This document shows, piece by piece, positions 50,710 through 61,111 of a stretch of DNA of 64,000 bases. Below the pieces are notes generated by a model. It was not told where the DNA came from. It ran no database searches and was given only the letters and a program-made list of their open reading frames with translations. The DNA is taken from NCBI GenBank assembly GCA_025602915.1, contig JAHLJZ010000065.1, positions 62,001-126,000 on the forward strand, written 5' to 3'. The position numbers and the translations under genes were made by a program. Every line of letters starts with the position of its first letter. Within the stretch, counting starts at the first letter, position 1. This stretch comes from Paraphysoderma sedebokerense (lineage: Eukaryota; Blastocladiomycota; Physodermatomycetes; Physodermatales; Physodermataceae).

Positions 50710-51641
50710 GATGATGTTGTAATTTGAATTGAGGGATGGTGAATTCGAACGGGGTGAGTGGATCGTCGACTCTGGAGATAGGGTTTGATGAAATTGAAAT
50801 TGAAGGGTACAATGAATCGACGAGAATAATCGAATCAATTGGAATTATTTGGTATCCAATGAATAAAGTAAACAGGGATATATCGATTTCGATTTGAGGA
50901 TTTCGTAAGAAAAATTGAAAAATGGATGGAATTAATCACCGCACCAAATTTAGCTGAGAGACAAAACACTATTGAATGGACTTACACCCTCTGCGATGTG
51001 TATATTTCTTGTATATATGAGGAAAAAAGATGATTGAGGGAATACGAGGGCGATGAATAATTGTGAATTCGGATAAATATGTGTCAGAAGATGGGACGCA
51101 AAATCGCGACTACCAGAGATGCTGATCGAGTGAGAGTCTCAGGAAGACGGACGGGAATGATGGAAGAGGAACAGAGACGACTCGAGAGTTCATTTCGCTC
51201 TCATCCTTAACGCTGTATTGAGAGTAGTCGTCGTCTTCTGTGGGTAGTGCTGAGGGAAGTACTGGATACTTGATAATGATGTTGGTTGGCATCAAAGCAC
51301 CTCCGCATCATCCCTCGCCTCCAGCAACACAGCATGGATGTGGTCCGTGCCTGAGGGGAATTCACACAACTTTTAAGCGACGACTTTTCTGAGCTCATTT
51401 CTCGCTGAAAGCTATACATGGTGCGACCATTTATTGAACGGACATAAAGTCTATTGCGTGGTGACATGTTCGCTGTCCATCTTTATATCATTACCAATTT
51501 ACAACACCATCTTACGCACCACAGAACGCAGGTTCCCCACTTCGCGTCATCTGAATCTCCCACTTATTTGATTTCACTGTGCCATTTTTTCGGCTCCTTG
51601 TAAATTTCAATATATCCAGCCTGCGAAACTTTTATTCATGA
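50710..51641. other. intergenic region
   Basis: Upstream of the cyclase and downstream of the sterol reductase. Minus-strand open frames at 51110-51467 overlap and look partly protein-like, but no ATG-led, splice-consistent model joins them. An additional 5' exon of the cyclase cannot be excluded. Confidence 0.4.
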
Positions 51642-53211
51642 CTACAGATACCTTTCAACCAATCTCCCTGCCGCCCTCGCTTTCTCCTTGACATCTTCCC
51701 ATTCTTCGCCCTCTGCTATCCTCCTCAGCTCTAAATATCCTTTGCCAAGGGGTCCGCTTCTAGACATATATTTCGAATTCTTTGACAAATGTCCAAGATC
51801 TGTAGTGCCGACATGAAACAATGATAACGATCCATTGTGTGCGGTGGTGGTTAAATTAGGAACAAAAACTCGAAACTAAAATTGAGCAGAATGGTTCGTA
51901 AATTACAGAATCAGACGAGTGCTACGCTTGCTAAAAACATGAGGAATGTAAAGGAAATTCAACGTACAAAGTAGAAACAGCCCATTAAAACTATAAAAGG
52001 AAGAGGTATACTGATAATATTCGTAGCCACTGAACCCGGACAAGTACTAAAGACATGCACATTCTTTGACCCGTATTTCTCGTTCAAGTAGACAGTGAGA
52101 ATATCCATTAAATATTTTGACGAGTGATACGGGTTGTCGCTAATGTTGCAAGGATTAATATCTCCAAGATTGGAAAGTTGCATTGCAAATATAGATATTA
52201 ACTTACCCGTTTTTGCATTCAATGTCACTGATTTTAAATGCATCGGCGGAAGCGGTAATAGATGAAGTCCAAATGATCCTAGTTTCGATTTTAGAAAAAT
52301 GAGGTTGCAAGTATTGAATCTTGTGACAATTAGAAATTTCAATGTTAGGATTTCCTCGAGAGTGAAGTTTTGATCAATATCGGCACAAAATAACATACTA
52401 GACCCAGATGACCTAGCACATTTGCGGCAAACACCTCGCCGTATCCTTCTTTAGATAATTTCCCTGTTTCCTGAGTGAAAGCGTTCCGGCCGGTTGAAAA
52501 TAAATCATAAGGACGCAGCACCATGTCTTTTGCTATGGCATTCCAATTCAGCCCTGTGATTGGCATGATCCCAGCATTCAGGAAGAGATGGGTGAGAGGC
52601 GGGAACCTACATAGTTTGGTTTAACGGGTGCCAAGTAACCGTAGACGATGTCAGCAAATGGAAATTAAAATAAATTGGAATCAGTGTTCCCTCTGAATTT
52701 CTCTTTGCTTTCACTACCCGTGATCGCTAACTCTTCTGACCGTCACCAATCCAAAGCGAGATACCAAACTAACCGTTTCATAATCTCATTCGCCGCTGAC
52801 TTGACACTCTCCACAACACTCACATCAACTTGAACAATCTCCAAATCAGCGTTAGGAAATTCCTTCTTCAATTCTTTCAGTGCTTCGTTCGCCTTTTTGA
52901 AGTTTCGACACCCGAGGATGATTTTGTATTTTACTTGATTCTTTGAGTTTGAACTCGTGGTTGATCTAGAGTTTAACCTCGACGGATAGTGATCGTTGCC
53001 ATTTACATTTGTGGAAAGACCATGAAATTGCTGAAGGAGTAGTCGTCGGACTAAACTGAACCCTACACCACTAGAACAGATGAGAGTCAGAGAGTGTTAT
53101 GAAATAATACAGGTTAATGGGTATGAATCGATGCCATCAAGTAGACGACGGCGGAAATGCATACCTATTTGCACCAGTGACAAGGGCTACTCTATTTTCA
53201 ATATCTACCAT
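51642..53211 (-). CDS. ERG27: 3-keto-steroid reductase, ERG27/HSD17B7 type
   Basis: Short-chain dehydrogenase of the C-4 demethylation steps of sterol synthesis at the ER. Six exons (53211-53165, 53070-52774, 52606-52399, 52319-52207, 52139-51968, 51875-51642) encode about 356 residues. The cofactor motif TGANSGVGFSLVRRLL appears only after splicing exon 1 to 2. The family-typical NAGIMPITGLNW is followed by FAANVLGHLGLIQYLQPHF, then ETRIIWTSSITAS and the active-site Tyr-Lys in YHSSKYLMDILTVYLNE. The sterol-reductase signature TCPGSVATNIISIPLP and a hydrophobic segment (FIVLMGCFYF) follow, as in Erg27. Length agrees with yeast Erg27 (347). An insert rich in Ser/Asn (STNVNGNDHYPSRLNSR) follows the first helix. 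It is divergent from threonine synthase. Confidence 0.9.
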
Positions 53212-53839
53212 TGTCGTTGTAGCCGGCTCACCGTTTTTCCTGGCCCTTTCTTGTTCTTGTATCTGTGAGTGACCGCGGAGTTGCGAACCCAGTTGAATTT
53301 CACGAACATCCTGACAGCCGCGCACAGCTAGAACTTTACGAATTTGGAAATCTCGGCATCTCATTGATCAATTTTACATTGAAATTATTTGGCCTGTTGG
53401 GTTTATCAATTTATATGTTTTTGAACATTTGTTAGTGCGGCCTTTGTAGTATCGATTCATGTGGATTTAGTGCCAGAGTCCACGGGGGTAGGGAGCCCTC
53501 GGGGCATCAGTCAGGCCAATGGATGATGTGGTCAATAGCGGGATGTACTCTACTAATACGATTGTTCACACCCACAGCAGCACATCATGAATGCAAATGT
53601 ATATCCTATATAGTTCAAGCGAGTGAGGAATGCACTCAAATGCCTGATTCCCTCGTTCCCTCTGTTCACCCGTTCACCCGTCCCGTTCACCCCTGCGCTC
53701 TGAATTTCAACTTATGATAAACAAAAAAAGGGAACTCGCCGTCTCTTCCCTCTCCTCCCTCTATATCCATCTATATCTATATACATCTATATCTATATCC
53801 CCAGACACACACACCCACACACACACACAGTCTGCTAGC
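53212..53839. promoter_or_regulatory. divergent promoter region of ERG27 and threonine synthase
   Basis: Contains three GTTCACCC-type direct repeats at about 53666-53692 and a microsatellite up to the threonine synthase ATG. A 64-codon open frame at 53523 has no family resemblance. Confidence 0.45.
53755..53830. repeat. microsatellite: ATCTAT-type then CA repeat
   Basis: Imperfect ATCTAT/ATATC units (about 53760-53800) pass into ACACAC with one interruption (53805-53829). They lie just before the threonine synthase ATG, so length change would alter the 5' UTR only. Confidence 0.85.
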
Positions 53840-55613
53840 ATGAAGTACCATTCAACCCGCTCGCACGCTCCCTTGGTCTCTTTCACCGCCGCCATCCTCA
53901 CAGGTCTCGCCCCAGACGGCGGCCTCTACATCCCCTCTCGTGTGCCCTCCCTTCCAAAAGACTACCTGAAGCAATGGCTCAACCTCCCCTTCCACGCTCT
54001 CGCTTTCAACATCATGCGTCATTTCATAGATCCCGCGGAAATTCCTGATGCAGAACTCAAGAAATTGACTGAAAAGAGTTTCAGCACCTTCCGTCATAAA
54101 GACGTTACGCCCCTCAAAGTCTTACGCAAAGACGACTCTTTCTATGTTCTTGAACTCTTCCATGGTCCGACATTTGCCTTCAAAGATGTCGCTCTACAGT
54201 TCTTGGGAAATTTGTTTGAATACTTTCTCCTGAAGAAGGCCAGAAACGAGCCCAACACCAGTTTCATTCCAAGCAAAATCACCGTAGTCGGTGCGACGTC
54301 AGGCGATACCGGATCTGCTGCGATTTACGGTTTACGAGGGAAAAAGAACGTGAACGTCTGTATATTGCACCCAAGGGGTAAAGTTTCGCCAGTGCAGGAA
54401 GCTCAAATGACAACTGTTTTGGACGAAAATGTATGCAATGTTTCGATTGAAGGCACATTTGACGATTGCCAGGTATGTGGTCGATTCTCTTATGCATATC
54501 CACTCGTTTTGTATCTAAAACCACCGCATTTGTAGGACATAGTAAAAGCCATGTTCAACACTCCCGCTCTTCGTAAAGAGTTTAATCTCGCCGCTATCAA
54601 TTCCATCAACTGGGCTCGTATTCTCGCCCAAATAACTTATTACTTCTCTGCGTACTTTCAATTCATCAGATCCCTCCCTGCTTCTTCTTCTTCATCAAAC
54701 CCGCCGATAATCAAATTCGCTGTCCCAACTGGTAACTTTGGCGACATTTTAGCCGGCTATTATGCTTCACTTCTCGGCCTGCCAATTCAGCAGTTAATCA
54801 TTGCCACCAACAAAAACTCTATCCTACATCGATTCTTGCAGTCACCAAGTGGAATTTACGCACGTCAAGAAGCACAAGAGAGCTTAAGTCCTGCTATGGA
54901 TATCAGTGTGGCGAGTAATTTTGAGAGGGTGCTGTGGTATTGGGCTAGTCGAGTTTTGGCAGGTGGGGATGGCATGAAAGCATGTAGAATCGTGAAAGGA
55001 TGGATGGATAACGTAAAGAAGACTGGAAGGCTTGAAGTGGGCGAGAAAGTAGTTTTGGAAGCTAGAAAACTATTTGATAGTGTTGCTGTGACTGATGACC
55101 AGGTAAGTGGAATATGCCGAAAGTCTCGTGTCACCTGCCAGTCGATGCTGACATTCAAACTATTTGAAATGATTGCAGATTATCTCTACCATTGCTTCTT
55201 ATCATAGCAAGACAGGATACTTGCTTGATCCGCACACCGCTGTCGGAGCCAAAGCTGCCGAGGTCATCAAATCAAAGGACAAAAACATGTATGTTGAGTA
55301 GCCATTTCTGATCTTCCAGTTTGCTCTTAGTGTGCTGTAGTTTCCTCGCGTTGTACAACTGCTGACATTTGTCCCGCTATAAATTAGATCCTCCCCTATC
55401 ATCATTCTTTCAACTGCTCACCCCGCCAAATTCCCTGCAGCGGTTCAGTCTGCTCTGCCTTCCCTCAAGGTATCAGATATCAATCCGCCTGAATTCCGAG
55501 GTTTGCTACAGAAACCGAAAAAGCTAGAGCATATAAGTTATGCCGGTGAAAGAGGAATGAATAGTGTAGCCGACTTATTGAGACGGAAATGGGGAAAGAA
55601 AAGTGTACTATGA
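53840..55613 (+). CDS. THR4: threonine synthase
   Basis: PLP enzyme that converts O-phosphohomoserine to threonine, the last step of threonine synthesis. Four exons (53840-54472, 54536-55102, 55179-55288, 55388-55613) give 511 residues, the length of yeast Thr4. MKYHSTRSHAPLVSFTAAIL and GLAPDGGLYIP are the usual N terminus; LFHGPTFAFKDVALQFLG holds the PLP lysine (Lys115). Also visible are VVGATSGDTGSAAIYGLRGK, SVQEAQ-like SPVQEAQM, FAVPTGNFGDILAGYYASLL and AVTDDQIISTI. ILSTAHPAKFPAAV near the end is also typical. The ATG at 53840 is chosen over one at 53714 because homologues start MxYxSTR. A Ser-rich loop (SSSSS) sits in a surface position. Confidence 0.98.
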
Positions 55614-55884
55614 AAATGTAGAATTGTGAATAATAATAAAACATAATTATTTGGTCGGATGTGCCAATATTTTGTGGTATCTACCTTGAATCCAAATTGC
55701 AACAACAATAGATGCTGTTTTCGCCAATGGTTGTGCGACTCTCAAGTCACGACTTTGTAATGAACGGGCATTTTCCCTCTCCTGTTCCTCCCAACTGTCC
55801 AAGGCCTCGCTAGATATACTTTGATAACAACTCAATATAAACACTCACATCCGACCCACTCATCCGTCTAAATCATTCAATGCA

Positions 55885-58415
55885 ATGACCCTCCTACAAT
55901 CCCCGGCCTGTCCTGATAATCACGATTTCCTAAACTTGCTTCTATCGATATTACTCACCATCGGTATCGTCTTTTCTTACACCCCCCAACATTACAAGAT
56001 CATCAAACACAAAACCTCTGAGGGATTGTCGCCATGGTTTCTATTTCTTGGTGGAATTAGTAGTTCTAGTACCGTCTGGAATCTATTATTACTACAATGG
56101 GATGTTGTGTTATGTTGTCGTGTCTGGGTATGTATTACTTTCCTATTTCGTCAAGGCGGGCCTTCTTTATTTCATTTCACTTGCATTTCTTTTGAAAATG
56201 AAATGGCGACTACCTTGTCCGAAATTATAAAACTGTTGTTACTCGAACGAAATGATGAGTTGAGGCGAAATTTTGAGGTTAGGATCGCTAATCTTAATCG
56301 TTCCTCACCCACTATATTGCAATTTTAGAATGCCGGAACGTGTTTCGAGAATGTACTAGGGATTATACAAGTAACGGCACAATGGTGCATGTTTAGCTTA
56401 ATGTATCCTTTTCACGACATACTTTATTTACTTTCTTGATGGGAATCATTTCATCATTCTTATCTCGTGAGAACGCGGGCTCTTGCTTTCTTGAGCTGCT
56501 CGTGGTTTCGTGAACAGTGAGAGTGACCGCAATCAAGGATTTTGTTCCATAACTTTAGATTTTTTTGGTACAATTAGTATCATGCTCTATTTAATTTACT
56601 TTCCTCCTAGCAAAAAGTATATCCCGGTTTACCGTCAATCACATTTCTCCGCACCGTCGTCACCAACTGCTACCTCCCCGCTTCTGTCCGCATCGCAGTC
56701 ATCCTCGCCGACTCGACATGGTTCTAGGTTCCCGGAGACAACTGAAAGAATGTACACCCGACAATGGAAAATCTCGCTGGGAATTGCTGCAACTGTTATA
56801 ATTTATTTCGTCGTGTGTATGGCCACTGGAATTGGGTTGATTGTCATGGATGCCGGCGCAGGCGAAGGAAGAGAAAGAGTGATTGCCTTTGGTGGAGTTT
56901 TGGGCGGGGTTTGTATTCTGTTGCTGTCGTTATAACGTGTTTGGTTGGCTAAACTTTTGGTTCCTTCTTAGATCGCGACATTGATGACCATGTTTCAATT
57001 TTTACCTCAAATAGTCAAAACGTATAAGAGAAAGGTCAGAGCCGCTTCCTCAATTTTATTTGCTTTTTCTGAGTTCTCCAATTGACTTGTGCTTAATGTA
57101 GTCGGTCGGCGCTGTCTCGATTCCTATGATGTGTATTCAAACTCCTGGAACTCTTGTACTCGTCTACTCGCTCTCTTTACGTCCTAATACCAATATCTCT
57201 ACGTACCTTTCCTACCTCGTTGCTGCCACTTTACAAGGCTCATTGCTGGTTCTTTGTCTTTATTACACGTATCACGAAAAGAAAGAAAGAGGATTTACCC
57301 GCTTAGTAGACGATTTTGATGATTTCGTCGAAGAAGAAGATGGAGATGAAGAAAGCCGTTTGCTTGGTGCGTCAAGATCGGGTGGGAGAGGTGGGAAAGG
57401 TTCCAAGGACGGTAGTAAAAGGAGTTCTACTACTGGTACCCCGATGAGAGGCCAAGCCTCCAGGAACAGTTCTCCAACCCGACAATATGTCGGTTCTAAT
57501 AATTCAAGGCAGAGTTCCCCAGTCAGAGGGATGCAAAATGGGAAAAATGGTAGTGTGAAAGGCTCTAGACAAAATTCACCGACAAAGTCGCCGCCTTCGA
57601 AATCAAAACCGGGCAGTCCAAATTCAAAGAAAGGCTCGCCTACAAAGGATAGCTCTAGAAATTCTAATACTTCGCCTAAAAAGAAATCTCCCTCTAAATC
57701 ACCCACGCGTTCCGTAGACGGACAACAGCCGCAGTCTCAAGTCGTTGGGAATCTGTCACCTGGTAACCGTCCTCTTATTGAGGTTGACTCTTCAGCCAGA
57801 TCCCGTAATCTGTCGGCTTCGAATTCCTCGCCATCCTCGCATACTCAATTCTATTTCAGTCCTTCTTCAGAGGAAGGCACTGTTACTATGCCCTCTGAAC
57901 CCGCTGCTGATGGTGAGTCCAGTAAACCTGAAGAAAAGAAGAAAGTTCAACAGTCTCCATCAAAGAAACCTGAAATTAGAAGTAATAGACAGAACATGAC
58001 TAAAAAAGAAGTAACTGTAGATCCTCAAACCGTGAATGATAGAAAGGACACTGTTCCATCCAAAAACAACGCTACAGACGAAAAACCTAAAACCGACAAG
58101 AATCTCACAGACTCAGTCTCCCCCGCTAGTCAAACGAGTCCGGTGTCTACGTCGTCGACCGCCTCAACGGTAAAAGAAAATCAAGAACCTGTTACTTCAA
58201 ATTCAGAATTATCAAGCGGCGAAGTATCCAGAACGGGAAGCCAAACGTTTAGTGAATACAGCGGAGAAGGGGACACTGAAAATCATGATCCTAATGCAGC
58301 TAGTTCGAGTTCGAATGTGAACGCGTCGAGTGGTTTAACTCAATCTCAGAATTCGAATAAACGTAAGAAGAAAAAAAAGGCAAAGTCGAAGGGAAAAGGG
58401 AAAGGACGAAAGTAA
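55885..58415 (+). CDS. PQ-loop membrane protein with long basic Ser-rich tail
   Basis: Membrane protein of the PQ-loop family, whose members transport cationic amino acids or cystine at the vacuole or lysosome. Five exons (55885-56127, 56329-56402, 56578-56908, 56972-57034, 57102-58415) give about 674 residues. The two PQ motifs are VFSYTPQHYKIIKHKTSEGL and FQFLPQIVKTYKRKSVGAVS, each starting a three-helix half. Seven hydrophobic segments fit the family. The last about 370 residues are hydrophilic: an acidic patch (DDFDDFVEEEDGDEE), an ESRLLG dileucine-like signal, many SP and RNSSP-type sites, and a basic end (KRKKKKKAKSKGKGKGRK). Substrate cannot be told from sequence. Fungal relatives with such tails are known only loosely to me. 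Confidence 0.85.
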
Positions 58416-58809
58416 TTGCGAGGATGCTGAATTATATGATACTGGATTAGAGGATATCGAAATTAGGAATGAGTACGAGGTTGTGTTTATGATCTCTAAA
58501 TTTTTTGAGTTTAGAAAAACGTAAATGTTTGTACGGAATGAAACTGTTTGTTTCTTTTTTTGTGTTTCTTACTTATATAAAAATGCGGACACTGGTATGT
58601 GATGGCAATATTATTGGCTAAAGTAATAGATGTCCGTCAATGTGAGCATTTCAGCGTAAATGAGATCGCATCACTCTCCAATTCTCAATTCGCGTCCTCA
58701 ATCATCGTTCTAGTTTGTCGTGCCAGGCAACAGATCACGTGTACGTAAACATCAGTACGCGGTTCCTTCAAGAGATACGTTCCAGTTGCTATATCGTTGT
58801 TCCTCTGCC
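58416..58809. other. intergenic region upstream of the helicase
   Basis: No gene. A TCACGTG element occurs at 58735-58741, about 70 bases before the helicase ATG. Confidence 0.5.
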
Positions 58810-60684
58810 ATGGCACAATACTGCAGATTTTCTGATTTACGAGGTAGCTTAATTTGGCGGCTGGTTTCTCAGTTAAACTCTGCTCCACGAATTGGGAAAA
58901 GACCAAATCCGCCATTCTTAACGTCCGGTCCATTTCAATCCACGCATAATGTTCACAATACCCGACATATTCATAGCACTACTTCACTATTAGCCAGACC
59001 CAAACGTCAAAAATATGTACCCCCTAAATTCAAGCTACTTAAACTCGACAAACATGCTCGCTCATCGATACCACCACAACGCAGAAAAAGTTCTTCAGAG
59101 AAAGTACTCTCTTTATCTAAAATCTCTTCCAAATCTATCGCGCCTGCCAAAACTCGATCGTCTTCCGGTGGATTTAAACAGGGAAAATTGTTGTTGTCTG
59201 ATTTAGAGTTACGAAGTGACGTTGTTGAAGGCATGATTCGAACAATCGTTACTTCACAGATGGGTTCAGTTGAATCTAGGTTTGATTTGAAAGAGAAAAG
59301 TGTGGAAGAGTTGGAAAAGGAGTATAAATTGCGACCGACTGAAATTCAAACGGTAACTATTCCTTCGATTTTGAATGATGCGAAAGCTATATTGGTTGCC
59401 GCTGAAACTGGATCAGGAAAGACGATGGCATACTTGGGACCTTTGTTTCATAGGTTGAAAGCCGAAGAAGAAATATGGGAACGGGAAACGAAGGAGAATA
59501 AGTTGCGAGAAAAGAATGAGGTGGTGGAGTCTACTGAAAAGGTGCAACCAATTCCCTCACTTCGACGACTCAATCGACCGCGGGCTGTGATATTGTTGCC
59601 GTCGTATGATTTGGTGAATCAGACTCTCTCCGTAGCTAAGAGCATGTCTCATTTTGCCCGTCTTCGCGTTGTCGGTTTGACGAAGCAAACTTCTGAAAAG
59701 TATTTTACGCATGCGGTTTCGCAACCGATTGATATTTTAGTAACCACACCCGGACAACTTCATAATTTGGTTCAAACTCATTCGGCCATATCCCTTTCTG
59801 ATACCCGTTATGTAGTAGTAGATGAAGCAGATACAATTTTTGATCAAGGCTTTGAAAAGGAGACCTCAGAAGCTTTGAGTTTGTTACAGGCGATTTCAAC
59901 CACCAAGCCAACCTCATATGCCAAGCATCATCCGTTTTCAGACTTCAAACCCCAGTTCGTCTTCATAACGGCCACTTTGCCTCAATCCTTGTATTCTCGT
60001 TTATCAAACACCTTTCCGTCTCTTCAAGTCTTATCCTCTAGTTCTTTGCATAAACCGGTCTCGTCGTTACGACAAGTATTTATTGACGTACCAAAAGAAT
60101 TCAAAGGCAATAAGCATATTGCTTTATTAGACGTATTAAAACATGGACGCGAGAGCGACGAAGGTGTGATTATATTCGGAAACACGCTCAAAAGTGTAGA
60201 CACTTTATACAGATATTTAAATGCCCAGGGAATTCAAAATGTGTGGTGTTTACACGGCGGATTGAAATCTGGTGAAAGGGAAAAAGTGAAGCAAGAATTT
60301 TTAGACCTGAATGTTACCCGGAGTCCGGACCCGTCACTCAGTTCGTCATCATCATCATCTTCGTCTTTGTCTTCTCCCTCCTCTGCTTATTTTACTTCCA
60401 CGTTTGCTCCTCTGAAACCAATTAAAGCCGTTCCCTCGGGACCTTACCCACGTTATCTAGTTTCAACTGATATCGCGTCCAGAGGACTTCACATCCCGCA
60501 CATCAACCACGTCATTTTGTTTGATTTTCCGACGACTGTCATTGATTATTTGCATCGGATAGGCCGAACTGCGAGAGCAGGACAAAAAGGACGGGCTACT
60601 AGTTTAGTAACGAAGAGAGCCAGAGAAATGGTCCAAGATATTAAATCACAGATGAAGAAGGGGCATACTATTGGTGGAGGTTGA
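58810..60684 (+). CDS. MRH4: mitochondrial DEAD-box RNA helicase, MRH4-like
   Basis: ATP-dependent RNA helicase, by family an assembly factor of the mitochondrial large ribosomal subunit. Single exon, 624 residues. The basic, acid-poor N terminus (MAQYCRFSDLRGSLIWRLVS, then many Arg/Ser/Thr) looks like a matrix-targeting sequence. The order of motifs is complete: RPTEIQTVTIPSIL (Q motif), AAETGSGKT (I, near 197), VVDEADTIFD (II, near 336), TATLP (III), VIIFGNT (IV), YLVSTDIASRGLHIP (V) and HRIGRTARAGQ (VI). Insertions are a charged helix after motif I and a poly-Ser run (encoded by a TCATCATC microsatellite near 60346) before motif V. The frame is open upstream but has no ATG, so 58810 is the start. 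MRH4 is preferred over other DEAD-box types because of the head and TAT motif III. Confidence 0.9.
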   Translation: MAQYCRFSDLRGSLIWRLVSQLNSAPRIGKRPNPPFLTSGPFQSTHNVHNTRHIHSTTSLLARPKRQKYVPPKFKLLKLDKHARSSIPPQRRKSSSEKVLSLSKISSKSIAPAKTRSSSGGFKQGKLLLSDLELRSDVVEGMIRTIVTSQMGSVESRFDLKEKSVEELEKEYKLRPTEIQTVTIPSILNDAKAILVAAETGSGKTMAYLGPLFHRLKAEEEIWERETKENKLREKNEVVESTEKVQPIPSLRRLNRPRAVILLPSYDLVNQTLSVAKSMSHFARLRVVGLTKQTSEKYFTHAVSQPIDILVTTPGQLHNLVQTHSAISLSDTRYVVVDEADTIFDQGFEKETSEALSLLQAISTTKPTSYAKHHPFSDFKPQFVFITATLPQSLYSRLSNTFPSLQVLSSSSLHKPVSSLRQVFIDVPKEFKGNKHIALLDVLKHGRESDEGVIIFGNTLKSVDTLYRYLNAQGIQNVWCLHGGLKSGEREKVKQEFLDLNVTRSPDPSLSSSSSSSSSLSSPSSAYFTSTFAPLKPIKAVPSGPYPRYLVSTDIASRGLHIPHINHVILFDFPTTVIDYLHRIGRTARAGQKGRATSLVTKRAREMVQDIKSQMKKGHTIGGG

Positions 60685-61111
60685 ACACAGGATCAGGTTG
60701 CGAAAGCAGTTTAATAATGAATAGTGAGAAGTAAGGAATTCATGAATATTCTATGTAGATATTATTTAAATACATGATCGGATGAGCGATGTTTCAAAGC
60801 CTTGGAACTAATCTCGCCACAACCATCGGCAGATCGCGGTCGCATGACTGGTCTGTTGACGACCAGAAGTTCATCGTGATAAGACAGTTTATATGAAGAT
60901 AGAAATAACAAAAGTAATCTATTGAATGTTGAATTCAGTGAACTACTAGACACACGAACTATCTCCTATCGAGAACTAAATTGATATATAGAAAGCGCGG
61001 GATTCAACAATTTAGGGAAGAAATCAAAAATATAAGCATACAAAAAGCGTTTCCCTTACTACGTCATTGATTTCAATTATGACAAATTCGGCTCTCTTAG
61101 TCCAGCGGCTA
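60685..61111. other. convergent intergenic region
   Basis: Between the 3' ends of the helicase (+) and the lectin (-). Nothing recognised. Confidence 0.45.

Noticed and set aside
51110-51467. Overlapping minus-strand frames between cyclase and ERG27-like gene
   Set aside because: Parts look protein-like, but no frame-keeping splice or start joins them, and no homologue is recognised.
58720-58809. Longer start of the MRH4-like helicase
   Set aside because: The upstream part would begin at GTG; the first ATG in frame is at 58810 and gives a good mitochondrial targeting sequence.
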